This document shows, piece by piece, positions 32,207 to 39,951 of a stretch of DNA of 64,000 nucleotides; the stretch's first letter is position 1, and each line of letters starts with the position of its first letter. Location: positions 124,001 through 188,000 of the forward strand of contig JAIUOB010000005.1 in the NCBI GenBank assembly GCA_020161135.1, given 5' to 3'. The stretch is from Gemmatimonadota bacterium (GTDB lineage Bacteria > Gemmatimonadota > Gemmatimonadetes > Gemmatimonadales > Gemmatimonadaceae). The notes below the pieces were generated by a model that saw only the letters and a list, made by a program, of their open reading frames with translations, made no database searches and was not told the DNA's origin. Made by a program: the position numbers and the translations under genes.

Positions 32207-33115
32207 ATGACCGAGAGGCTGCCACCCCACTTTCTGGAGCTGGTGTCGAACGCGCTGCTGCGCTCCTTCTGGCGCCGCCGTGCCCTGCATGACTTCCTGC
32301 GTCGTGTCGGAATCCGCGAGTCGTTCCTGTCCACGTGGGAGGAGCAGGAGAGCAAGCGCGACCTCATTCGCCGCATGTTCCCGCACCTCGAGTCGTCCGA
32401 AAAAGGCCGCGCCGTGCTGAGGGAAATGGCGCGCGAGCTGGCGGACCAGATCACGTTTCCCGACCTCGACGGGTGGGAGGACAGTGCCGAGAAGAAGGCG
32501 GCCGCGGCGGACGCCGTGCGCGCCCTCAAGGCGTACCTCCTCCGTCAACGGGAGACCGTGCGCGACGAGCGCGCGGAGATCGCCACCCGGCGCCGTGCTG
32601 AAGCCCTGCGCGAGGAGCAGCGGCAACGCCAGGGCGATTTGGACACGCTGCGAGCGCGCCTCGATGCGCTGGCCACACGCCTCGGCGAAGCGCAGGCGGG
32701 GTATGACTTCCAAGACTGGTTCTTTGATCTCGTCGCCTACTACGAGCTGCCCAACCGGCGTCCCTACACGACCGGCGGACGGCAGATCGACGGGTCGATC
32801 ACGGTGGGCGGCACGACCTACCTCGTCGAGCTCAAGTTCACCACCGCGCAAGCCGGCGCGCCGGACGTGGACGTGTTCTTCAAGAAGGTCCATGACAAGG
32901 CGGACAACACGATGGGCCTCCTGGTCTCCATCGCCGGCTTCTCCAGCGTGGCAGTCGCCGGCGCCTCGGGCCCAAGGACGCCGCTGCTGCTTCTCGACCA
33001 CGGGCACCTATACGGGCTTCTGGGCGGTCTCATGACGCTCGAAGAGCTCATTGCCCGGGTGCGTCGTCACGCCTCCCAGACCGGACAGGCGTATCTCGCC
33101 GCGGGCGACCTCTGA
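32207..33115 (+). CDS. PD-(D/E)XK nuclease with N-terminal helical domain
   Basis: A 302-residue product from ATG 32207. Residues about 1-95 form an all-helical domain (PHFLELVSNALLRSFWRRRALHDFLRRVGI, then WEEQESKRDLIRRMFPHLE). A coiled coil rich in Arg/Glu (about 105-165) follows. The nuclease core runs from GYDFQDWFFDLVAYYELPNRRPYTTGGRQIDGSITVGGTTYLVELKFT (about 167-215): Asp of QIDGSI and the ELK of LVELKF form the PD-(D/E)XK motif, with Gln upstream as in Mrr-like enzymes. It should cut DNA, or be a type IV-like restriction effector. It diverges from the kinase gene. The end HASQTGQAYLAAGDL is ordinary, and no immunity gene is seen. Confidence 0.8.
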   Translation: MTERLPPHFLELVSNALLRSFWRRRALHDFLRRVGIRESFLSTWEEQESKRDLIRRMFPHLESSEKGRAVLREMARELADQITFPDLDGWEDSAEKKAAAADAVRALKAYLLRQRETVRDERAEIATRRRAEALREEQRQRQGDLDTLRARLDALATRLGEAQAGYDFQDWFFDLVAYYELPNRRPYTTGGRQIDGSITVGGTTYLVELKFTTAQAGAPDVDVFFKKVHDKADNTMGLLVSIAGFSSVAVAGASGPRTPLLLLDHGHLYGLLGGLMTLEELIARVRRHASQTGQAYLAAGDL

Positions 33116-33391
33116 GGGTCGGTAGGGCCGAAGCGCCATGCCCGAGCGTCGCCGAGGTCCCACTCGGCGGGGCAGTCGGGCCACGCCGCCGCTGAAGCCC
33201 CGCCTATTCCGTCGCAGCCTGACGACGCTCCGCTGAACCGCCCCGGGAGCCGGGGCCCAGCGTGTGGCCTCGTGCGTCTATCCGTTGCCCCATTTGGGGG
33301 AGACGACTCGCTACGCACTCTGGGACTCGGAACTCCCATCGACGTGCGGTCCCGGGGACGGCTGGCACGGCAGGGAGCATCGTGGCGAGAT

Positions 33392-33607
33392 CTATTCGGC
33401 CCGGGCGGCGAGACGTCCAAGCGGTGTGACATAAGCCGCAACTAGCGAGTACGTGAGACGGCGTAACCTTCGGATATACTCGATCGCCTCCGCGGCCAGC
33501 GCGCGCGTCTTGTAGAACCGCGCCGCCCACAGCCACAGGTCGAGGCGCACGCGTCCCGGTGCATCGTCGCCGGCGTCGCCCTCGGGGTTCGGACCTCGGC
33601 GACTCAC
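33392..33607 (-). pseudogene. hslR: Truncated S4-domain (Hsp15/HslR-like) gene cut at the island edge
   Basis: A GTG start (overlapping the upstream stop, GTGA) opens a frame whose residues 19-43 are the start of an Hsp15-type S4 RNA-binding domain: RVRLDLWLWAARFYKTRALAAEAIE. Hsp15 binds stalled 50S subunits. The expected continuation (GGKV.xNG..KPS) is missing; after Glu43 (about 33,479) the frame runs into unrelated residues YIRRLRRLTYSLVAAY and stops at 33392. Homology thus ends abruptly near 33,478, next to the defence genes. I read this as the right-hand insertion point of the island; the other half of the gene is not in the window. A 276-bp gap with no gene lies between this frame and the nuclease gene. 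Confidence 0.8.
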
Positions 33608-34086
33608 GCGCCCGCTCCGTCGCGCCCCTCAGGTGGCGTGTCGGGATCGTCGTCATCGACGTCGTCGTCGGTGTCATCGCTCTCGTCGATGTCGTCGAGG
33701 TCGTCGTCATCGACATCCGCACCCTCTGCGCTCCCGTCGTGCGCCTCGTCGGCCGAGGCCGCGCGCTCGGCGTGCACCACTTCGCGCATGCGGGTGGCGG
33801 CGCCGGCGTATACCGCGCGCACGGCGGGAGCTTCGGTGGCCGTGCCGGCCACGGCGTCGAGCGTCGTGGCAAGGGTGAGCAGCGCGTCGAGGCCGGCCGC
33901 CCCGGCGCGCGGGAGACTGGCGATGCGCGCCGCCACGTCGGTGCAGGCGTCGGCCATGCGGCGCGAGAGCGTCGCGTCGGGGCCGGGCATGCGCACGCCG
34001 CGGGCGAGCGACGCCGCACGGTCGAGCAGCGTCGCGGCGTCGTTGCGGAAACGCTCGTGCAGGTAGTCGTGTGCCGTCTGGCTCAT
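33604..34086 (-). CDS. Small helical protein with acidic tail
   Basis: A 160-residue protein from ATG 34086, overlapping the EAL-HDOD stop (ATGA). Residues 1-110 are predicted helical, with Arg/Ala-rich amphipathic stretches (TAHDYLHERFRNDAATLLDRAASLARGVRMPG, then DACTDVAARIASLP). Residues about 115-150 are an acidic run (DVDDDDLDDIDESDDTDDD), likely disordered. No family was recognised. It lies in a small operon with the EAL-HDOD gene upstream and the S4 gene downstream (4-nt overlaps at both ends), so all three may be co-regulated. Its role may have been affected by the insertion into the S4 gene. Confidence 0.65.
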   Translation of the reverse strand: MSQTAHDYLHERFRNDAATLLDRAASLARGVRMPGPDATLSRRMADACTDVAARIASLPRAGAAGLDALLTLATTLDAVAGTATEAPAVRAVYAGAATRMREVVHAERAASADEAHDGSAEGADVDDDDLDDIDESDDTDDDVDDDDPDTPPEGRDGAGA

Positions 34087-35288
34087 GTCGCGTCAGCTCG
34101 AGGCAATCCGAGTTCCTCACGCGCCGAACGCCACGCTTCGAGCCACGCGTCACCCACCACGCGCGGTCGAATGCCGAGGCGCTGCGAGCGCGCGACCATG
34201 TCGTCCCACCAGCCGTACTCGATCGCATCGACCACGTCGAGCAGTTGCCCGAGTGGCTGCACGCGATCGTTCAGGACATCGGCGATGCTGCCGGGCAGCG
34301 CGAGGCGACGGGCCAGCTCCATGCTGGACGCGCCAAGTCCGAACTCGAGTGTCGACAGCAAGCCAGCCACCACGCGGGCCCGTGGATGCGGTGCCGGATC
34401 GAGCGCGGCGCCGACGCGTTCACAGGTTCGCGCCCGTCGCAACGCGGCGAAGCCGAGGTCCGGGTCGTTGGCGACGTCCCCGATGAGGCGCGCGGCCACG
34501 GCAGCGAGCCGGTCGAGAATGGCGTCGCGTCCGAAGAGCGTCATGGCCTGCGTCACCGAGCGCGGCGGACGCACGCCGGTGGTCACCGACGACACGGAGC
34601 GCAGCAGACCGGCCGCCACGTGCGGATCGTCGCGGACGAATGCGTCGAAGCTCGCATCGGGCGGCCGGCCGTCGGCGAAGGCGGCCAACATGGTGATGGC
34701 GCGCAGCAGGCTGTCCTCGGTCGCGCGATCGGGTGCCACGCCGGCACCGCGCGTGAGCTGCCGACCGGCGTACAGCGGCACGCCCGCCGCCAGGACACGC
34801 TGTCGGGTGACGCGATCGTCCACGCCGCGCACGAGCGGGCGGAGGCCGGCGTCGAGCAGCAACCGCACACGACTGTCGAGCAGCGCCGGTAGCGTGCGGG
34901 CGGCGTCCAGGACGATGGTGCTTCCCGCCAGCGAGGGCAGCAGCGGTTCGCCTTCCGGAAAGCCCCGCAGCGCGAAATGAAAGCCCGCACCGATGAGGCG
35001 ATCCACGGCGCGTCGGGTGGCGGGGTCGTCGAGCGCTTCGGTCGCGATGAGCCACACCGCGTCGAGCGATGCGAAGCGCGTGATGGCCCCGTCGCGCACG
35101 AGCGCCGGCGTGATGGGCACCACCACGGTGCGTCCCACGAGTCGCCCCAGCGATGGCACCGCCTCGAGCACCTCGCGGGCCTCCTCGTCGGGGCCGCGGG
35201 ATGTGCGCACATCGTCGGGGTGACCCGACACCGCATAGCCCACCACGCGGGTGCGCCGGTCACGGAGCGGAAGCAGCGTGACGAGCAC
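34083..35288 (-). CDS. EAL-like/HDOD regulatory protein (YuxH type)
   Basis: GTG 35288 (MLVTLLPLRDRRTRVVGYAV) gives 401 residues. The first 190 residues follow an EAL-like TIM-barrel layout (VVVPITPALVRDGAITRF, STIVLDAARTL, PLVRGVDDRVTRQRVLAAGVPLYAGRQLTRG). The catalytic EAL and DDFG residues are not visible, so c-di-GMP hydrolysis is unlikely. Residues about 200-390 form an HDOD domain (LLRAITMLAAFADG, LARRLALPGSIADVLNDRVQPLGQLLDVVDAIEYGWWDDM), a degenerate HD fold. Such proteins act in signalling by protein contact. It is 3 nt from the CHAD-CYTH gene, in the same operon direction. Confidence 0.8.
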   Translation of the reverse strand: MLVTLLPLRDRRTRVVGYAVSGHPDDVRTSRGPDEEAREVLEAVPSLGRLVGRTVVVPITPALVRDGAITRFASLDAVWLIATEALDDPATRRAVDRLIGAGFHFALRGFPEGEPLLPSLAGSTIVLDAARTLPALLDSRVRLLLDAGLRPLVRGVDDRVTRQRVLAAGVPLYAGRQLTRGAGVAPDRATEDSLLRAITMLAAFADGRPPDASFDAFVRDDPHVAAGLLRSVSSVTTGVRPPRSVTQAMTLFGRDAILDRLAAVAARLIGDVANDPDLGFAALRRARTCERVGAALDPAPHPRARVVAGLLSTLEFGLGASSMELARRLALPGSIADVLNDRVQPLGQLLDVVDAIEYGWWDDMVARSQRLGIRPRVVGDAWLEAWRSAREELGLPRADAT

Positions 35289-35291
35289 CGG

Positions 35292-36698
35292 TCAGGGCTC
35301 CGGGCGGGCGAGATTGGTATTCAGGAACGTCACGTCGTCGGTGACGTCGCGCGCGACCCACGGTGCGAGCCACGTGGGCACCGTGACCTCCTCCTGCTCG
35401 CTCTCGAGCTCGATCTCGGCGAGCACCAGCTCGCGATCGAGGAAGACATCGACCTCCCAGCGGTGCGCGCCCTCGGGCACGACGTGTCGCAGCTTGCGCA
35501 CGCGGGCACCGCGCGTGAGCGGCCAGAGCGCGGCGAACAGCTCGGGCGTGGTGGCCTCCTCGACCTCCACGCGCGCGCCCGGGCGACCCAGCTTCACGGT
35601 GCGCGTGCACACCACGGTGCCGTCGGCGTGCGTGACGCGGCGGAGCCGCTCGCGCAGCGTCTCGCCCGGCAGCCATCCCTGCTCGATGCGACGCGGCGCC
35701 GATGCGGCGGCCTCCGGAGGACAGCCGCGCAGCAGGTACTTGCGCTCGATCTCGAGGGGGAGGCCGTCGGCGCGCTGCATGGGGTACCGGTCTCGCAGGG
35801 CGGCGGCCGCGTCCCGGCACGCGTTTGCTACCGCGTCAGGGTGGGCGCACCAGTCCGCGAGAAAAGCCGCATGATGCGCGCGGCAGACACCGCGCGCCGC
35901 CACGGCCAACGCCGCCAGCCCGGCCCGTCGCGCCGTCTGCGCCACCAGGTGCGCATCGCGGGCAGCCCCCAGCAAATCCTGCCCGCGGGTGGCCCGCTCG
36001 AACCACGCGCCCAGTGCGGCCTCGTCGCGTGCAAAGGGCGCGAGCAGTGCGCGATGGCGCTTGAGCTCGAGGCGCACGGCGTGCAGTGCGGGGACATCGT
36101 CCACGTCGCGGACATGGGCGAGGCGCTGCTGCAGGCGCGCGCCGCGGTGCACAAGGCGTTGCGCGACGTGGCGCCCGAAGGGCACCACCGCGTCGGACGG
36201 CCCGACCCGGTGGTGCAGGGTGTAGGTGGCGAGTGCGTCGAAGAGCGTGTCGACGTGCCGGTCGAGATGCCGCGCGAACGCCTTGGTGAGCGGCGGCGTG
36301 CTCTCGCGCTGTTCGAGTTCGGCCGTCAGGCGAGCGCGCAGCACGCCGGCTTCCTCCTGCGCCTCGACACCGCACGTGGGCGCCTCGGCCGCCAGCCAGG
36401 CGAGCTGCATCTCCGCGTCGCGGCGCGGCGACGTGGCGCGGGCCAGCGCGCGCAGGCTGCGGCGGATGCGGCGATCACGCAGCACGTCGAGCAGTGCCGC
36501 ATGGTCGCGCGCCGCGGCGCGCAGGCGACGGAGCGCCACGCGCGCCTGATGGAGCTGCTCCGTGGTCTCGTGACCGCCCTGCAACTGGTGGAGATAGCTG
36601 AGCGCCACCAGCCGCGCCCCTTCGGCCGCCGGCCGCCCCAGTGCCCCGGCCAGCGCCCCCCGGACCGCCTCGGGGTCGCGCACCGACCACTCAGTCAT
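35292..36698 (-). CDS. CHAD-CYTH fusion protein (inorganic polyphosphate/triphosphate related)
   Basis: ATG 36698 gives 468 residues and overlaps the zinc-ribbon gene by 8 nt. Residues about 20-300 are a CHAD domain, rich in His/Arg helices (LHQARVALRRLRAAARDHAALLDVL; VRLELKRHRALLAPF). The CYTH domain starts at about residue 315 with LEIERKYLL, the ExExK signature; WEVDVFLDRELVLAEIELESEQEEV follows with further acidic metal-binding residues. CYTH enzymes hydrolyse triphosphate or related substrates; CHAD domains bind polyphosphate. The order here is CHAD first, CYTH last, opposite to the common CYTH-CHAD arrangement. Polyphosphate metabolism is the likely context, but the substrate is not fixed by the sequence. 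Confidence 0.85.
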   Translation of the reverse strand: MTEWSVRDPEAVRGALAGALGRPAAEGARLVALSYLHQLQGGHETTEQLHQARVALRRLRAAARDHAALLDVLRDRRIRRSLRALARATSPRRDAEMQLAWLAAEAPTCGVEAQEEAGVLRARLTAELEQRESTPPLTKAFARHLDRHVDTLFDALATYTLHHRVGPSDAVVPFGRHVAQRLVHRGARLQQRLAHVRDVDDVPALHAVRLELKRHRALLAPFARDEAALGAWFERATRGQDLLGAARDAHLVAQTARRAGLAALAVAARGVCRAHHAAFLADWCAHPDAVANACRDAAAALRDRYPMQRADGLPLEIERKYLLRGCPPEAAASAPRRIEQGWLPGETLRERLRRVTHADGTVVCTRTVKLGRPGARVEVEEATTPELFAALWPLTRGARVRKLRHVVPEGAHRWEVDVFLDRELVLAEIELESEQEEVTVPTWLAPWVARDVTDDVTFLNTNLARPEP

Positions 36699-37050
36699 CC
36701 CCGGCGTCCTGATCGTCGTTCGCGTCGACGTAGACGTGCGCCGTGCCGTCCTCGTCGTAGTGCACGTGCACCATCCACGGCCGGCAGCAGACCGCACAAT
36801 CCTCGACGTACTCCTGATCGTTCCCCGAGCCCGGGTCGAGCGCGATCTCGACCGACTCGCCGCAATACGGACACTCGACCTGTCCCGCGAGCTCGGCGAC
36901 ACCGTCGCCCAGCGGGAACTCCTCGTCGAGCAGCGCCTCGTCGTCGTCAAAGTCGAGTGACGTGTCGTCGAAGTCGATGCCATCCTCGCCCGCACCGGGC
37001 TCGGCGTCGTCGTGCGGCAGCGAATCGTCGTCCGGCGGGGGAACGGGCAT
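36691..37050 (-). CDS. CPXCG-motif zinc-ribbon protein
   Basis: A 119-residue product from ATG 37050. The first 55 residues are acidic (DDDSLPHDDAEPG, DDTSLDFDDDEALLDEE), with the folded part after that: VECPYCGESVEIALDPGSGNDQEYVEDCAVCCRPWMVHVHYDEDG. It has CPYCGE and CAVCC, i.e. four Cys of a zinc ribbon, characteristic of the CPXCG family. The function is unknown. It is the first gene of the CHAD-CYTH, EAL-HDOD, acidic-protein, S4 operon (8-nt overlap with the CHAD-CYTH gene). A 65-bp gap separates it from the upstream TolC gene on the same strand. Confidence 0.8.
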   Translation of the reverse strand: MPVPPPDDDSLPHDDAEPGAGEDGIDFDDTSLDFDDDEALLDEEFPLGDGVAELAGQVECPYCGESVEIALDPGSGNDQEYVEDCAVCCRPWMVHVHYDEDGTAHVYVDANDDQDAGDD

Positions 37051-37115
37051 CGGGCGGGTGTGGGAGGTGATGCCGCAAGATAGCGCGGCGCCCGGCCCCC
37101 GAGCGAGAAACGACG

Positions 37116-38603
37116 TCAGCGTGCGATGAAGAGTCCGCCGTCACCCACCGCCACGGCCAGGGCCGCGCGGGCCGCCGCGAGCTTCCCCTCCAGCGCCGCC
37201 AGCTTCACCGACTCGTCCAGCACCAGCCGTTCGCGCAGGTTGAGCACCAGCAGGGTGCTCTCCCCATTCTCGAAGCGCACCTGCTCGGCGTCCCGCAGCA
37301 GCGATGCCCCGCGGACCGTCGCGGTCTGCCGCTCGAGCAGTTGGGTGAGCGTCTGCAGCTCGAACATCGACGCGCGCACGTCGACCTCGACCTCGCGACG
37401 CATGCGATCCACCTCGAGGCGCTGGATGTCGAGCTTCGCGCCGGTCGACTGCAGCTTCCCCGATTCCTTGAGGAAGAGCAGCGGGCTCTGGACCAGCAAC
37501 GATGCCTTGTAGTTGGCCTCGAGCCGCGGGCGATCGAAGAACGAGGCATCGGCGCCGCGCTCCTCGAGGCCGGCCAGCTTCGCCTCCGCGAACGGGATGA
37601 TGCCCTGTGCGGCCAGCAGGCGATCGGCCTCGGCCTGCCGCACCTTGGCCTGCACCTTCTGCAGGTCCGGATTGCGCTGCACCGCGCGGCGCAGCAGCTC
37701 GTCGAGCGGCACGGCACCCACCGTCGACGCATCGAGCCCCTCGCGTGCCGGTCGCGCGTCGGGCGGGAGCGGTACCGGCGCGCCACGTTCGTCCCACAGG
37801 TACGCGGTCACCACGAGGCTCGCGACGAAGAAGCCGGCGTCGGCCTCGAGGCGCGTGACCTGGCGGCGCTGCAGCTCGAGCAGCGCCTCCACGGTGTCGA
37901 TGGGCGCACTCTCCCCGTTGGCGACGCGCTGCCGGACCGCGCGCAGGCGGAAGTCAGCCAGCGCTTCACCATCAAGCGCGATGTTGCGACGTCGCCACGC
38001 CTCGTACCACCGGCCGTAGTCCTTGGCCGCCGAGTAGAGGAGCTTGTTGAGGAAGCCCACGCGCTCGGCGTCGCCCGCCGCGCGCGCGGCCTGCGCCTGC
38101 TGCAGCGCGGTGCGTCGCTCGTCGGTGACGATGCGCTGCCCCAACGGCAGCGAGATGCCGGCCGACATGGTGCCATTGGCCGCCGTGCGCCGGTCGGGGT
38201 TGAAGTAGCGCCCCAACGTCCGGTCGTACGCGATGGTGATGTCGGCGCCGATCGGCAGCGGGATCTTCAGCTCCGCATCGACATAGTTGTAGTACTCGGT
38301 GCCCCCGAAACGCTTCTGGTCGAGGCTCAGCCGCATCTTGGGGTCGAACGCGCCCCATGCCTGCCGCAGCTCGGCGCGGGCCTGTGCAGCCACGAGCTCC
38401 GCCTGGCGCGCGACCGGATGGTGCGCGAGCACGAGATCGACGAAGCGCGCGAACGGAAACGGCACACCGCTGGTGTCGACCGCCACGGCGCCCGCCACCG
38501 GCGACGGGCGCACCGGCGCGGCCTGCGCATCAACCGGGCGTGACGTCGCCACCGCCACCGCGCACGCGACGCTCACGGCGGCGCGTCGCAGACGCCACGT
38601 CAT
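37116..38603 (-). CDS. TolC-family outer membrane protein
   Basis: ATG 38603 gives 495 residues with a signal peptide (LRRAAVSVACAVAVATSRPVDAQA, cleavage after about residue 27). The two-fold TolC repeat is visible: FVDLVLAHHPVARQAELVAAQARAELRQAWGAFDPKM early, and LDELLRRAVQRNPDLQKVQAKVRQAEADRLLAAQG in the second half, each followed by a beta strand pair and a long coiled coil. The end SVKLAALEGKLAAARAALAVAVGDGG is typical. It forms the outer-membrane exit duct for the HlyD and ABC genes just upstream, whose stop overlaps its start (ATGA). No substrate gene is adjacent. Confidence 0.85.
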   Translation of the reverse strand: MTWRLRRAAVSVACAVAVATSRPVDAQAAPVRPSPVAGAVAVDTSGVPFPFARFVDLVLAHHPVARQAELVAAQARAELRQAWGAFDPKMRLSLDQKRFGGTEYYNYVDAELKIPLPIGADITIAYDRTLGRYFNPDRRTAANGTMSAGISLPLGQRIVTDERRTALQQAQAARAAGDAERVGFLNKLLYSAAKDYGRWYEAWRRRNIALDGEALADFRLRAVRQRVANGESAPIDTVEALLELQRRQVTRLEADAGFFVASLVVTAYLWDERGAPVPLPPDARPAREGLDASTVGAVPLDELLRRAVQRNPDLQKVQAKVRQAEADRLLAAQGIIPFAEAKLAGLEERGADASFFDRPRLEANYKASLLVQSPLLFLKESGKLQSTGAKLDIQRLEVDRMRREVEVDVRASMFELQTLTQLLERQTATVRGASLLRDAEQVRFENGESTLLVLNLRERLVLDESVKLAALEGKLAAARAALAVAVGDGGLFIAR

Positions 38604-39949
38604 GGCTTGCCTCCTCCCTTCGCCGACGCCGATCCCCCGGCCACGGCATCGCCCGGCAGCGCGTCTCCCGGCTTGATCGACAGCGGGAAGCCGTTCAGCT
38701 GACGCCAGAGCTCCCAGCCGACGGTCACGTTGTCGAGCATGGCCCAACCGTCGACGCCGGTGCCCAGACGCAACTGCTCCGGCCACGGCGCGTCGTTCGT
38801 CGTGTCCTCGACGAGCAGCACGCGGAACCGCCCGTCAGTGCTCGGGAACTGGTCGATGACGGCCACGCTCGCGCCGAACGTGCCCACCGCCACCTGCGGC
38901 CACCCGGACACCTGCAACGCGGGCCAGCCGTCGAAGAACACGCGCACGTGACGTCCGGGCTTGAGCAGCGCCACGTCCATGGGCTTCACGAACAGCTCGA
39001 CCGCCTTGCGCGGACTGGCCGGCTGGATGCTGACGATCGGTTCGCCGGCCTTGATGATCTCGCCCTGGCCGGCGCGCGTCGCCCGCACGACATAGCCATC
39101 CTGCGGGGCCTCGACGACGTAGAAGCCGCGACGCACCGCGAGGGCGCCCACCTTGTCGCGCAGCTTCGCGATCTCCGCCTCCGACTCGCTCACGTCGGCG
39201 AGCGTCGCGGCGCGGTCGGAGCGGGCCTTCGCGATCTTCTCCCCGTACTCCACCGGCACCGCCACCCGATCGGTCTCCGCGATATCGAGCGCCTGCGCCT
39301 TCTCCACCAGCTTGGCGGCGGTGCTCTGGGCCTTCACCTGGAAGGCCTGCAGGTCGTTGACCGACACGAGCCCCAGCGAGTCGCGGAAGAGCCGTTCGCG
39401 ACGACGCAGCTGGTCGCGCGCGACGGAGTCCTCGAGCGTCGCCTGCCGCAGTTCGGCGCGATACTGCTCCACCTTGGCGACCGCCTGCCGCAACTTGAGC
39501 GTCGCCTGCTGCTCGAGCTGTGCGATCTGCTGCGCCAGCGCCTCCGCCTTGCGCCGCTTCTCGGCCACGGCGGTGTTCTTGGCCGCGAGCTGCTCGCGCG
39601 TGAGCGGGAGCACCTGGGGGTTGAGGTAGTCGTCCTTGATTTCCGACAGGCGCACGATGGAGTCGCCGCGGTGCACGAACTGGCCCTCGGCGACGTACCA
39701 CTCCTCGATGCGCCCATCGATGCGCGACGGCAACTGCTGTGGCCGATCGGACGGACTGAAGGCCGTGACGCGGCCGTTGCCGCGGACGCTCTGCTGCCAC
39801 GGCAGCACGAGGATGATGACGAGGGCGATGAGCAGCCCGATGAGCCAGCGCGCGACGATGCGGCCGGTATCGGCCGCGCCAAGCAGCGCGGCCGTCTCGA
39901 GCGGCAGGTGCTTGAGCTCGCGCTCGATGTCGAGATCGGAGTGCGCCAT
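38600..39949 (-). CDS. HlyD-family membrane fusion protein
   Basis: A 449-residue adaptor from ATG 39949. A short cytoplasmic N-tail (MAHSDLDIERELKHLPLE) leads into one TM segment (ARWLIGLLIALVIILVLPW, about 35-52). The periplasmic part has a lipoyl half (RIDGRIEEWYVAEGQFVHRGDSIVRL), a long coiled coil (about 115-260, e.g. AEKRRKAEALAQQIAQLEQQATLKLRQAVAKVEQYRAEL), the second lipoyl half (VEAPQDGYVVRATRAGQGEIIKAGEPIV) and a beta-barrel. It links the ABC protein to the TolC protein in a type I-like export system. It starts 2 nt after the ABC gene and overlaps tolC by 4 nt. Confidence 0.88.
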   Translation of the reverse strand: MAHSDLDIERELKHLPLETAALLGAADTGRIVARWLIGLLIALVIILVLPWQQSVRGNGRVTAFSPSDRPQQLPSRIDGRIEEWYVAEGQFVHRGDSIVRLSEIKDDYLNPQVLPLTREQLAAKNTAVAEKRRKAEALAQQIAQLEQQATLKLRQAVAKVEQYRAELRQATLEDSVARDQLRRRERLFRDSLGLVSVNDLQAFQVKAQSTAAKLVEKAQALDIAETDRVAVPVEYGEKIAKARSDRAATLADVSESEAEIAKLRDKVGALAVRRGFYVVEAPQDGYVVRATRAGQGEIIKAGEPIVSIQPASPRKAVELFVKPMDVALLKPGRHVRVFFDGWPALQVSGWPQVAVGTFGASVAVIDQFPSTDGRFRVLLVEDTTNDAPWPEQLRLGTGVDGWAMLDNVTVGWELWRQLNGFPLSIKPGDALPGDAVAGGSASAKGGGKP

Positions 39950-39951
39950 GG

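Noticed and set aside
29490..33481. Shared 9-mer CGAGTATAT near the recombinase promoter (29490-29498) and, inverted, at the S4-gene junction (33473-33481), as attachment site pair.
   Set aside because: Too short and in opposite orientation; at the first site it overlaps a promoter-like TATACT. Not enough for an attachment-site call.
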